A stretch of 9,094 nt of DNA, from the NCBI GenBank assembly GCA_018433265.1, contig JAHDRO010000033.1, positions 1-9,094 of the forward strand, in the 5' to 3' direction. The position numbers and the translations under genes were made by a program. This document shows, one piece after another, positions 1 through 5,785 of this stretch. The notes beneath the pieces are model-generated. The model was given only the letters and a program-made list of their open reading frames with translations, was not told the DNA's origin and did no database searches. This DNA comes from Bacteroidales bacterium (GTDB taxonomy: Bacteria; Bacteroidota; Bacteroidia; Bacteroidales; UBA932). Within the stretch, counting starts at the first letter, position 1, and every line of letters starts with the position of its first letter.

Positions 1-28
1 AGATTCATTATAAATTTCAAGGTTTTGA

Positions 29-220
29 TTTAAACCGACTAAAAGAATCAAGATATTAAAATCTTTAATTCTATCAAATTGTCACCGTACTCATCAAGGC
101 TTAAATGGGAACACTCCTATTCCTACTACTCAATATGAAATCGTAGATATTGATACTTTCAAAATTAAAACTACTCCGGTATTAAATGGCCTATACCACA
201 AATATGATAGCATAGCCTAG
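29..220 (+). pseudogene. C-terminal remnant of a DDE (rve-type) transposase
   Basis: The frame ending in TAG at 218-220 reads ...NCHRTHQGLNGNTP..., which resembles the conserved end of rve/IS3- or IS481-like integrase-core transposases (YNxxRPHQGLxGxTP). It continues with a tail ending VLNGLYHKYDSIA. Upstream in the same frame a TGA occurs at 26-28, and the codons at 29-75 are a poor match to the expected catalytic-helix sequence, so the frame is probably broken or shifted there. No start codon or ribosome binding site is seen, and the window edge cuts off anything further upstream. A terminator follows in the correct orientation. The family call rests on a short motif only. Confidence 0.5.
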
Positions 221-256
221 TACAAGTTAGCACAAATTATATCTCCTTGCATCTCC

Positions 257-286
257 AGAAGGCTTATTTGTCGTGCCTTCTTTTTT
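257..286 (+). terminator. Rho-independent terminator after the transposase remnant
   Basis: A perfect 7-bp stem, AGAAGGC (257-263) with GCCTTCT (275-281), has an 11-nt loop and runs straight into a T tract (281-286). It lies 37 nt after the stop of the plus-strand transposase tail, which it would terminate. On the minus strand there is no T run after the hairpin, so it is probably one-directional. Confidence 0.8.
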
Positions 287-336
287 ATGCCTACTTATAT
301 TTTATACTTACTTCCTTAGTTATATAGAAAAAATTT

Positions 337-1098
337 CTATCCATTTTCAAAAATTTGATTCCATTTTATGCCTGGATGGACTTTTTGAAGTGGACAATCT
401 TCACCTGATTCCTTTCTTTCAATTATCTTATTATAGATAATCCTTGCACTTTCCTCTGCGATATCAATAATCCCGCGATTATGGATTCCTACTATCGCTT
501 CGCATATCATACCAAACCTTAAGTCCAATATTCTGTGTATATGTTCTATCATCAACAGGCGCATTAGACGATTTCCATTCTGCTTAAAAATAATAAGTAA
601 TCTTTCCAGATTATCCAGCACATAATATGTGTAGTGTTTTGTCAGATACTCAAATACTCCACAATCCCTTAATCCAGAATTGAAACAAATTAAAAAATTG
701 AGAGTTTCATCTCTGAGACCAGAATCATAGTGATCATCTGCAGCCTTGAAAATTGCCTTGTAATTCTCCTTGATACACTTGATTATATCTCCATTATTTA
801 TTTGTGACTTCTCATTTTTTGCAAAGTACACCAGTTCTCTTAGTTGAGTGCGGTACTCACTTGGTATGTATTCGATATCAGATTCAAATTTCTCAATAAA
901 TTGAAGGAATAAATAGTCGTAGTACTTATCCTCGTTACAAAGACTCTCTAATCTATGCTCTTTGAAGTAGTCATAAATAACTTCCATATAATCAATCAAG
1001 AATAGAATCGTGTGCGATGAAGATAAATCCTCTAGTGGATATTTTTCTATATTAAAATGTTTGTCACCTTTTTTTCTTAATAGTTTAACTATGGACAT
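337..1098 (-). CDS. Unrecognised 253-residue protein
   Basis: I do not recognise the family. The ATG at 1098 is supported by GGAGGTGA (1103-1110) with normal spacing, and the frame is open for 253 codons to a TAG. The product looks soluble and largely alpha-helical. It is rich in Tyr, Ile, Leu, Glu and Lys, with no signal peptide and no clear membrane segment; the most hydrophobic stretch, around residues 162-190, is interrupted by charges. A basic start (KLLRKKGDKH, residues 5-14) precedes an acidic, aromatic body. No catalytic motif was found. It is visibly more A+T-rich than the genes to the right and stands alone between a transposase tail and a pilin remnant, which suggests horizontally acquired DNA. 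An orphan immunity or phage-interference protein is possible, but nothing in the sequence shows it. Confidence 0.8.
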   Translation of the reverse strand: MSIVKLLRKKGDKHFNIEKYPLEDLSSSHTILFLIDYMEVIYDYFKEHRLESLCNEDKYYDYLFLQFIEKFESDIEYIPSEYRTQLRELVYFAKNEKSQINNGDIIKCIKENYKAIFKAADDHYDSGLRDETLNFLICFNSGLRDCGVFEYLTKHYTYYVLDNLERLLIIFKQNGNRLMRLLMIEHIHRILDLRFGMICEAIVGIHNRGIIDIAEESARIIYNKIIERKESGEDCPLQKVHPGIKWNQIFENG

Positions 1099-1139
1099 TT
1101 ATTCACCTCCCTGCCTGATTGCTAAATACAATCATTTTC

Positions 1140-1148
1140 AGTATACCA
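1140..1148 (-). promoter_or_regulatory. Possible extended -10 promoter for the 253-residue protein
   Basis: On the minus strand TGG-TATACT (TG-N extended -10) lies about 40 nt upstream of the ATG at 1098. No good -35 is present at 16-18 bp, which is tolerated by extended -10 promoters. Weak call. Confidence 0.35.
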
Positions 1149-1184
1149 CAACACCAAATAATTTAAGCACCACAATAACACCAA

Positions 1185-1212
1185 AGGCTCAGAATCAAAT
1201 GATTCCAAGCCT
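1185..1212 (-). terminator. Hairpin terminator downstream of the pilin remnant
   Basis: AGGCT (1185-1189) pairs with AGCCT (1208-1212) and GAATCA (1192-1197) with TGATTC (1200-1205), separated by a 2x2 internal loop and closed by a 2-nt turn. Moderately T-rich sequence lies on either side (TTTGGTGTT on minus, CTTTATTGG on plus). It sits between the pilin stop at 1293 and the start of the next minus-strand gene, so a minus-strand terminator is the simplest reading; it could act in both directions. Confidence 0.5.
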
Positions 1213-1292
1213 CTTTATTGGTTCTAATTTAATTTACTAATGAGACAATTTTAGTAGATGTTATAGCTGTCCCCTTGTCTTTCTTCTAATTT

Positions 1293-1643
1293 CTACTCCA
1301 TTTCTTCAACGTCTTCTACTGTACCTGAATACTCTCCACCTTCAGACACGGCTCTCATATCGGTAATCGTGTATGTGTACTCCCCAGGTCCCTTTGGCCA
1401 AGAAGCAAGATGACCTTTTGTTACTAATATTCCACTAGCTCCTTCAACAGCCGCATCGGTTGTGTCATCCAATATATCACCAGATGCTTGAGCAATTGAT
1501 ATTGCACTTTCGATTGTTCTAAGATTAGCTAATACAGCACTCTTATTAGCTGAATCTCTAGCACTTGATAATCTAGGAATAGCAATCGCAGCCAAAATCC
1601 CCAAAATCGCAATAACTACAACGAGTTCAATAAGTGTGAACCC
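1293..1643 (-). pseudogene. Type IV pilin-like protein lacking leader peptide and start codon
   Basis: Read from 1643 down, the frame encodes GFTLIELVVVIAILG followed by ILAAIAIPRLSSARD. This is the class III prepilin hallmark: the Gly/Phe cleavage site, Glu5 of the mature pilin, and the hydrophobic N-terminal helix. About 115 residues follow, typical of a small type IV pilin or pseudopilin head, with an acidic C-terminus. Immediately upstream in frame are only three codons (GAT, TTC, GAA) and then TGA and TAG. There is no ATG, GTG or TTG and no basic leader. The first possible start (TTG at 1604) lies inside the membrane helix and would give a non-functional product. The gene therefore appears beheaded exactly at the prepilin cleavage site. 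No pilus assembly gene is nearby. A silent pilin cassette is an alternative to simple decay. Confidence 0.75.
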
Positions 1644-1846
1644 ATCGAATTCTCACTATCTGTTGTGTGATTGTGATTATCAAAATGGCTGTTTTTAGGG
1701 GTTTATCTAGGTTTTACACTTTTCGACATATAGTTTTGATTGCTATGACAACCATATCATATGTTATAATAGGTATGATAACACTATGATTGAACTGATT
1801 TTTGAGTGAAATAGTTAATCGTTTCTCTCTAAATGTGAGATTCGAT
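1644..1846. mobile_element. Candidate MITE-like insertion or IS remnant (203 bp)
   Basis: ATCGAATTCTCAC (1644-1656) is matched in inverted orientation by GTGAGATTCGAT (1835-1846), differing by one inserted base. The left end starts at the exact base where pilin homology stops, and the right end reaches the stop codon of the ATPase gene (TTA at 1846-1848). Inside are a near-consensus extended -10 promoter and a seven-codon ORF (ATG at 1785), but no transposase. This fits an internally deleted insertion sequence or a MITE. No target-site duplication is visible, and 12-13 bp ends with an indel could arise by chance. Confidence 0.4.
1762..1770 (+). promoter_or_regulatory. Extended -10 promoter inside the 203-bp inverted-end segment
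   Basis: TGTTATAAT is a perfect TG-N-TATAAT extended -10. It is embedded between TATCATA (1755-1761) and TATGATA (1774-1780), a perfect 7-bp inverted repeat. It points right, into the antisense strand of the ATPase gene, with only a seven-codon ORF downstream. It is probably the leftover promoter of a lost transposase. Confidence 0.4.
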
Positions 1847-3120
1847 TACGGTTTTAAGGCTGTAATCGGGACCACATAGACCCCATCATCCCTTAAATAT
1901 GCAGCCTTGCAAATTCCACAGACTACGCACATAACCTTTGGTGGTTTTCCACCATCATCTAATATTTTGTTCTTGATTCTTATCAATGCATTTGCGGCTT
2001 CATCAATCTGATTGCTTCCAAGCTTTATCTCTATGGCAATCCAATCACCATTCTCCAATTCCACAACAGAGTCGATCTCATCTCCATCATAATCCTGATA
2101 GTGATATAGCTCGGCATTAAAGGATTCTGCATAGATCCTTAAATCTCTTTCACATAGGGCTTCAAATAGAAAGCCTAATGTGTTCAAATCATTAATCAGC
2201 ATCTTTGGAGTTGCATTTAATAAAGCACAGGCTAAGGAAGGGTCTACGAAGTGTCTTTTATCCAGCTTTTTCAGTCTAGTTGATGATCTAATATTTGAAG
2301 AGAAGGCTTTCTGATTCTCAATAAGGAACATTCTCTCGAAAAGAGTCAGATATGTTGAAATGGTATCACCATCCAAATCATCCTCTTCGTGTTCCCTTAT
2401 ATCTCGTCTTAGGGTACTCATTGAAACTGTTGTACTTTCATTCCTGGCCAAGGACCTAAGGAGTAGATTCATCTTCCGAGTGTTCCTATTGATCCCTTCC
2501 AGCCTATAGATGTCATGGTTGATAGTGGCATTTAAGTATTCTCTGGCAAGAACAGTATAATCTGAGGACTCAATATCTAAACTACCTGGCCATCCTCCCC
2601 TTATTATTAAGTTTATGATCCTATCTAAACTTGCCTCATCAACTCCAACGTTCATGTAGTTCCCATTGCAAATATCTTCAAAGGAAATCTGTCCAGATGA
2701 ATCCTTGGACTCATATAAAGACATAGGCCTCATTCTTAAGGTGGATATCCTACCTGCTCCACTGTGTAGTATTCCCTTCTGGGCAGGAGTAGCAGAGCCT
2801 GTTAAAATGAATTGACCCTTCCTACCTCTTTGGTCCACCTCAAATCTTACAGCATCCCATAGTTCAGGAACTTCCTGCCATTCATCTATTAGCCTTGGAG
2901 AATCACCTTCCAATACCAGTTTGGGATCAATTTTTGCCAATGACTTGTTCTGGAAATTTCCAGCAGGATCTCCTAGATAAATGCTGCTATTGCTGTGGAT
3001 ATTGGCAGTCCAGGTTTTCCCACACCATTTAGCTCCTTCAATGCAAACCGCTCCAAATGTCTTTAAATGACTTTCTACAGCCTTATCAATGATTCTTGGT
3101 AAATAATCTTGATTCCTCAT
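1846..3120 (-). CDS. DUF4143-type AAA ATPase with nuclease-like C-terminus
   Basis: This 424-residue protein has the architecture of the AAA_14/DUF4143 family. Walker A is GAKWCGKT (residues 29-36), Walker B is LIDEW (77-81, Asp79/Glu80), and a sensor-1-like LTGSATP lies at 106-112. The C-terminal domain (about 200-420) carries a pattern compatible with a PD-(D/E)xK fold: Asp350 in DGDEIDSVVE, then Glu364-x-Lys366 in IAIEIKLG. Family members are predicted ATP-dependent proteins whose role is mostly unproven; DNA processing, immunity or toxin-like roles have been suggested. Length is normal and the frame is intact. The ATG at 3120 has GAGGTG (3128-3133) 7 nt upstream and a good promoter overlapped by a 23-bp repeat array, implying dedicated regulation. 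It is monocistronic. Its stop codon overlaps the end of the 203-bp inverted-end segment. Confidence 0.9.
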   Translation of the reverse strand: MRNQDYLPRIIDKAVESHLKTFGAVCIEGAKWCGKTWTANIHSNSSIYLGDPAGNFQNKSLAKIDPKLVLEGDSPRLIDEWQEVPELWDAVRFEVDQRGRKGQFILTGSATPAQKGILHSGAGRISTLRMRPMSLYESKDSSGQISFEDICNGNYMNVGVDEASLDRIINLIIRGGWPGSLDIESSDYTVLAREYLNATINHDIYRLEGINRNTRKMNLLLRSLARNESTTVSMSTLRRDIREHEEDDLDGDTISTYLTLFERMFLIENQKAFSSNIRSSTRLKKLDKRHFVDPSLACALLNATPKMLINDLNTLGFLFEALCERDLRIYAESFNAELYHYQDYDGDEIDSVVELENGDWIAIEIKLGSNQIDEAANALIRIKNKILDDGGKPPKVMCVVCGICKAAYLRDDGVYVVPITALKP

Positions 3121-3139
3121 TATATTTCACCTCTACTAC

Positions 3140-3168
3140 ATTATAAAGCTAATCGGTCATTTTTGCAA
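3140..3168 (-). promoter_or_regulatory. Promoter of the AAA ATPase gene
   Basis: On the minus strand TTGCAA (3163-3168) and TATAAT (3140-3145) are separated by exactly 17 bp, and the -10 is 19 nt upstream of the ATG. The first copy of the 23-bp repeat (TGACCGAT on this strand) sits in the spacer between the two boxes, so a protein bound there should affect transcription. Confidence 0.7.
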
Positions 3169-3243
3169 TTCCCATTCGGTCATTTTTCTGTTTTTCATTC
3201 GGTCACTTTTCCGATTTTTATTCGGTCATTTTTTTGTAATTCT
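3152..3243. repeat. Four direct repeats with an exact 23-bp period
   Basis: The core CGGTCA begins at 3154, 3177, 3200 and 3223. The consensus of the conserved part is TTCGGTCATTTTT (copy 1 starts AT, copy 3 has CACTTTT), and the remaining ten bases are variable but T/A-rich. On the minus strand the core reads AAAAATGACCGAA. The array lies directly upstream of the ATPase gene, with copy 1 inside its promoter. The regular phasing resembles operator arrays, plasmid iterons, or the multiple transposase-binding sites at the ends of IS21-family elements. No rep or istA/istB gene is in the window to decide. Confidence 0.85.
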
Positions 3244-3277
3244 TCCCCTTGAGCTAAAACACCAAAAAGCAACAAGA

Positions 3278-3306
3278 GCTAAATCCACTTACTTAGAAGA
3301 TTTAGC
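3278..3306 (-). terminator. Hairpin terminator downstream of the integrase operon
   Basis: A perfect 8-bp inverted repeat, GCTAAATC (3278-3285) and GATTTAGC (3299-3306), has a 13-nt loop and lies 22 bp beyond the stop of the 251-residue gene. Reading on the minus strand it is followed by TCTTGTTGCTTTTT. T-rich sequence also lies on the other side, so it may be bidirectional. It marks the end of the leftward integrase transcription unit. Confidence 0.6.
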
Positions 3307-3328
3307 CCCTTTCATTTCATTTTAAGTT

Positions 3329-4084
3329 TTAATCCAGAAACTCCTGGATGAGTCCTGTTTTCCCATATTTCAAAAAGAATTCCACAATGGCTACTTCCAC
3401 TATCTCTCTTTGGGAAATATACTTCTCCTTGCTAAAGGCTGTGATCATGTGGTCAAGCACTGAGTTCATCCTCACTGCCTTAGTGCCATAGCTACCGTTT
3501 ACAATATATCTGGGTATCTCTGATGCCTCTTCACCGATTTCCTTCTTTCCTTTCCCCTTCTTCCTTCCACCCTTTAAGTCATTTATCCCATGAAGTATTT
3601 CTTTAAGAATTTCTTCCATTGCTTCTGACCCAACATTAATCTGGCTTGTATTTGTTTCACCGTCTTCATCTTCTGTATTTGCCTTCACGTAGTTTGCCTT
3701 TTTTGTATCCCACTCATAGCCTTTTCTTTTCATATAGACTGCCATGTCATTGTGGCTTACAAATCCAGTTTGTTCTGCAATATCCCTAGGATCTGCTCCA
3801 TCTTCTGTAAAGAGTGAAATAACAAGTGCCGCTTTGGATATTCCCTTTAGTTTGAGGATGTTGTTTCTCCCTTGGGCTGAATACTTTTCAGAAGCTGGAA
3901 CATATTTTTTCTGCCTGGACTCCCATGCAAAATTTCTTCTTCTCATGTAGTTGTCAAGGGATATGGGATTGGTGTAACCCAGCTCCTCTGCTATGGTCTC
4001 TTTGTCTTTTCCTTCTTCCAATAGTTCCAGAACCTTGTTTACCTTTCTATCAAATACAGGTTCCTTGCATTCTATAAGCGCCAT
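3329..4084 (-). CDS. Repeat-containing DNA-binding-like protein downstream of the integrase
   Basis: This 251-residue protein contains two tandem copies of an approximately 48-residue helix-turn-helix-like module (about 14-62 and 84-133). Each runs from a helical start through an IAEELGY / IAEQTGF turn and YMRRRNFAWE / YMKRKGYEWD to a final KKYV or NYV. A charged linker with a Lys/Gly-rich stretch (about 140-190) follows. The C-terminal segment (201-241; KAVRMNSVLD, then ISQREIVEVAIVEFF) looks like a ribbon-helix-helix or related DNA-binding domain. It starts 15 nt after the integrase stop with GGGAGGAAGG upstream, so the two are co-transcribed. Partnership with the integrase, as a directionality or architectural factor, or a role in maintenance is inferred from position; I cannot name the family. 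Confidence 0.8.
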   Translation of the reverse strand: MALIECKEPVFDRKVNKVLELLEEGKDKETIAEELGYTNPISLDNYMRRRNFAWESRQKKYVPASEKYSAQGRNNILKLKGISKAALVISLFTEDGADPRDIAEQTGFVSHNDMAVYMKRKGYEWDTKKANYVKANTEDEDGETNTSQINVGSEAMEEILKEILHGINDLKGGRKKGKGKKEIGEEASEIPRYIVNGSYGTKAVRMNSVLDHMITAFSKEKYISQREIVEVAIVEFFLKYGKTGLIQEFLD

Positions 4085-4099
4085 GTCCTTCCTCCCTTC

Positions 4100-4972
4100 T
4101 TAGTTCAGTGTATTTACCGCATCTGATAGGGCATCCATGCTGGTGTGGGTGTAAATGGATGTCACCGTCAGGTTTGAATGGCCCAAGAGCTTTTGAATCT
4201 CCACAAGGCCCACTTTCTTTTTCACAAGGGCTGAAGCAAAGGAGTGCCTTAATATATGGCAGGTCACCTGCTTCTTTATTCCAGCCTTCTGTGCAGCCTC
4301 CCTTAGGGTAAGGCTTATGTGAGGATAGGAAATGCTCCCTTTACCAGATTGTCTTGTTGCAAAGAAGTAGTTGGACTCTGGTGCATCTCTGTGGTTTTCA
4401 ATATAGTCAACTAAAAGCTCATAAAGGTTGTTGTTTATTGGAACCACCCTATCCTTCTTGTTCTTTCCTTCGATGACATAAATGATCCTCTTCTCCAAAT
4501 CTACATCTTCAAGTTCTAAATCTCTGCATTCTGAAATCCTTAACCCTGTGTTAAAGAGAAATAACACAATGAGCTTAATCTGGTAGATATCAATCGCATC
4601 TGCCACCTGCATCACCTCCTCTTCTGTCAGGTAGACCCTTTCCTTCTGTGGCATCTTTATGGTGTCCATTTTTGCTGCAATATCCTTCTCTACGATATCC
4701 TTTTTTAATGCGAATTTGAAAAAGCTTCTTAATGTGTAAAAATATCTACTTCTACTGCTTGGAGCAAACTGTCTCTCTTCCTTAATGTATCTCATAAAGT
4801 CTTCCAGATCTTTTTCTGTGATTTCATCTGCAAACACTGGACCGTTCGCTTTTGCCTCCAAATACTTTCTAATAAAGACCATGTCTCTCATATACCTCTC
4901 GATAGTCATTGGACTTCTGTCTATGCTTTCTAAATAATCATTAAACCTTTCACAGGCTTCACCCAGTAGCAT
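4100..4972 (-). CDS. Tyrosine recombinase (integrase)
   Basis: A phage/XerC-D-like tyrosine recombinase of 290 residues. The N-terminal SAM-like core-binding domain (about 5-90; TIERYMRDMVFIRKYL) precedes the catalytic domain with all expected residues: Arg145 (TGLRISE), Lys170/172 in GKNKKDR, His239-x-x-Arg242 (HILRHSFA), His265 (LLGHSN) and the nucleophile Tyr274 (SIYTH). I chose the ATG at 4972 because AAAGGAG (4981-4987) then has an 8-nt spacer; the GTG at 4981 would overlap that ribosome binding site. It would catalyse integration and excision of the element. It is followed 15 nt later by the 251-residue gene. No attachment site is obvious; by analogy it could lie left of the integrase operon. 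Confidence 0.95.
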   Translation of the reverse strand: MLLGEACERFNDYLESIDRSPMTIERYMRDMVFIRKYLEAKANGPVFADEITEKDLEDFMRYIKEERQFAPSSRSRYFYTLRSFFKFALKKDIVEKDIAAKMDTIKMPQKERVYLTEEEVMQVADAIDIYQIKLIVLFLFNTGLRISECRDLELEDVDLEKRIIYVIEGKNKKDRVVPINNNLYELLVDYIENHRDAPESNYFFATRQSGKGSISYPHISLTLREAAQKAGIKKQVTCHILRHSFASALVKKKVGLVEIQKLLGHSNLTVTSIYTHTSMDALSDAVNTLN

Positions 4973-5037
4973 CCCAACCACTCCTTTCTAAATTTTTTCA
5001 TTAAGATAGGTAGAAACTCTCCTCCTATTAGTGTCAC

Positions 5038-5066
5038 ATGTTACCTCTAAACCCGCATATTATCAA
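5038..5066 (-). promoter_or_regulatory. int: Probable integrase promoter
   Basis: On the minus strand TTGATA (5061-5066) and TAACAT (5038-5043) are separated by 17 bp, about 65 nt upstream of the integrase start. One arm of a perfect 10-bp inverted repeat (5045-5054) fills the spacer. A near-palindrome, GTCACATGTTAC (5033-5044), covers the -10. Confidence 0.5.
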
Positions 5067-5086
5067 GCTTTATAAGGGGTTTAGAG
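5045..5086. repeat. Perfect 10-bp inverted repeat flanking the integrase -35 box
   Basis: CTCTAAACCC (5045-5054) is repeated in inverted orientation as GGGTTTAGAG (5077-5086), with 22 bp between. The arm centres are 32 bp apart, close to three helical turns, and the arms bracket the putative -35. A regulator operator or an accessory recombinase site is likely. There is no T tract, so it is not a terminator. Confidence 0.7.
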
Positions 5087-5126
5087 CCCATATTGATATG
5101 ATTTTAATAGCACCTAAAAGAGAGAA

Positions 5127-5150
5127 GAAGCTGCAGATTAAAACAGCTTC
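5127..5150 (-). terminator. Terminator of the repressor gene
   Basis: On the minus strand GAAGCTG pairs with CAGCTTC (7 bp, 10-nt loop) and is followed by TTCTCTCTTTT. It lies 10 bp past the stop of the Xre gene and separates it from the integrase promoter region. Confidence 0.65.
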
Positions 5151-5160
5151 CAAACCTCTC

Positions 5161-5592
5161 CTATTCCTCTTCCACCACTACGTTTACCTTAACTATGGCC
5201 TGGAAGTCATCCCTTGATTTCAGAGTCCCTTGGTCCTTACACCTTCTTGTCTCTGCCCTTATAAGACTCTCCACTGCCTCCTGGCCATAATAATCAAGCC
5301 TTAGAAAGGAATAGACAATTTCAGTATAATCATCCTCCACAAGCCATGTGCCAAGCTGCTCAATGTCTTCATCAGTAAGGATTGGAGAAGTGGTGTCATT
5401 GGAGTAGCCAAGGATGTAGTCCATTCTCCTTTCAAATATTCTTGTCATTTCATCCAGGGTCTCGAAGCCAGGCATTCTTTTTCCTGTTTCCCACATACCT
5501 ACAGTACCTTTGGATACTCCCAGCATATCTGCCAGTTCCACCTGGGTTAATCCCTTTTCCGCCCTTAATATTTTTAATCTTTCAGCAAACAT
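5161..5592 (-). CDS. Xre/cI-family transcriptional repressor
   Basis: A 143-residue protein with an N-terminal HTH_3 domain (about 6-61). The pattern LKILRAEKGLTQVELADML, then GVSKGTVGMWETGKRMP, then FERRMDYILGY is the canonical Xre fold. The C-terminal 70 residues are acidic, including YTEIVYSFLRLDYYGQEAV, and probably serve for oligomerisation; no Ser-Lys peptidase (LexA-type) or metalloprotease HExxH motif is present. Two adjacent ATGs exist. The second (5592) has better spacing from GAGGTG (5598-5603), so it was chosen; the first (5595) would add one Met. It is divergent from the excisionase-like gene and would be the switch repressor, controlling itself and the rightward promoter through the CTCAC-containing operators. 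Confidence 0.92.
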   Translation of the reverse strand: MFAERLKILRAEKGLTQVELADMLGVSKGTVGMWETGKRMPGFETLDEMTRIFERRMDYILGYSNDTTSPILTDEDIEQLGTWLVEDDYTEIVYSFLRLDYYGQEAVESLIRAETRRCKDQGTLKSRDDFQAIVKVNVVVEEE

Positions 5593-5631
5593 CATCTCAC
5601 CTCATTTAGTATTGTTGTCTTTCTTGAGTTA

Positions 5632-5660
5632 ATAATATCACCATCAGTGAGTATTGTCAA
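5632..5660 (-). promoter_or_regulatory. Leftward promoter of the repressor gene
   Basis: On the minus strand a perfect TTGACA (5655-5660), a 17-bp spacer and TATTAT (5632-5637). The spacer contains the palindrome TCAC-N5-GTGA (5638-5650), so autoregulation is expected. The -10 is about 40 nt from the repressor start. Confidence 0.8.
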
Positions 5661-5661
5661 A

Positions 5662-5774
5662 CATAATGTGAGATTTATTTTAAATTATTTTAATTTAATC
5701 TAACTTTGTGTGACTTTTAGCATTGACACCTCTCACCTAGTGTTGTATTATTAAATTATAAATCTCACTTTATG
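5662..5774. promoter_or_regulatory. Inverted operator pair between the divergent promoters
   Basis: CATAATGTGAGATTTA (5662-5677) recurs in inverted orientation as TAAATCTCACTTTATG (5759-5774), 15 of 16 positions matching. The two copies lie just upstream of the leftward -35 and just downstream of the rightward -10. Together with GTGAG/CTCAC half-sites at 5647, 5668, 5732, 5764 and 5825 they form a multi-site operator region, presumably for the Xre protein. The A+T-rich stretch between (5676-5705) would ease bending or looping. Confidence 0.65.
5723..5751 (+). promoter_or_regulatory. Rightward promoter of the excision/replication operon
   Basis: Perfect TTGACA (5723-5728), 17-bp spacer, TATTAT (5746-5751), the same boxes and spacing as the leftward promoter. 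CTCAC occupies the same spacer position in both promoters (bases 4-8). It would drive the excisionase-like gene through the primase. Confidence 0.85.
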
Positions 5775-5777
5775 AGA
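5763..5777. promoter_or_regulatory. Palindromic operator at the rightward transcription start
   Basis: TCTCA-N5-TGAGA is a perfect interrupted palindrome placed about 12 bp past the rightward -10, where bound repressor would block initiation or clearance. Confidence 0.55.
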
Positions 5778-5785
5778 GATTGTTG

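Noticed and set aside
1293..1604. Pilin starting at TTG 1604
   Set aside because: That start lies inside the conserved N-terminal helix and discards the cleavage site and Glu5; no ribosome binding site is present.
1736..1770. Standard -35/-10 promoter using TTGATT and TATAAT
   Set aside because: The spacing is 23 bp, too long; only the extended -10 was kept.
3152..3243. CRISPR array
   Set aside because: The conserved part is only about 13 bp and the variable part about 10 bp, with low-complexity spacers and no cas gene; phased operators or iterons fit better.
4973..4981. GTG start for the integrase
   Set aside because: It overlaps the ribosome binding site itself; ATG 4972 has correct spacing.
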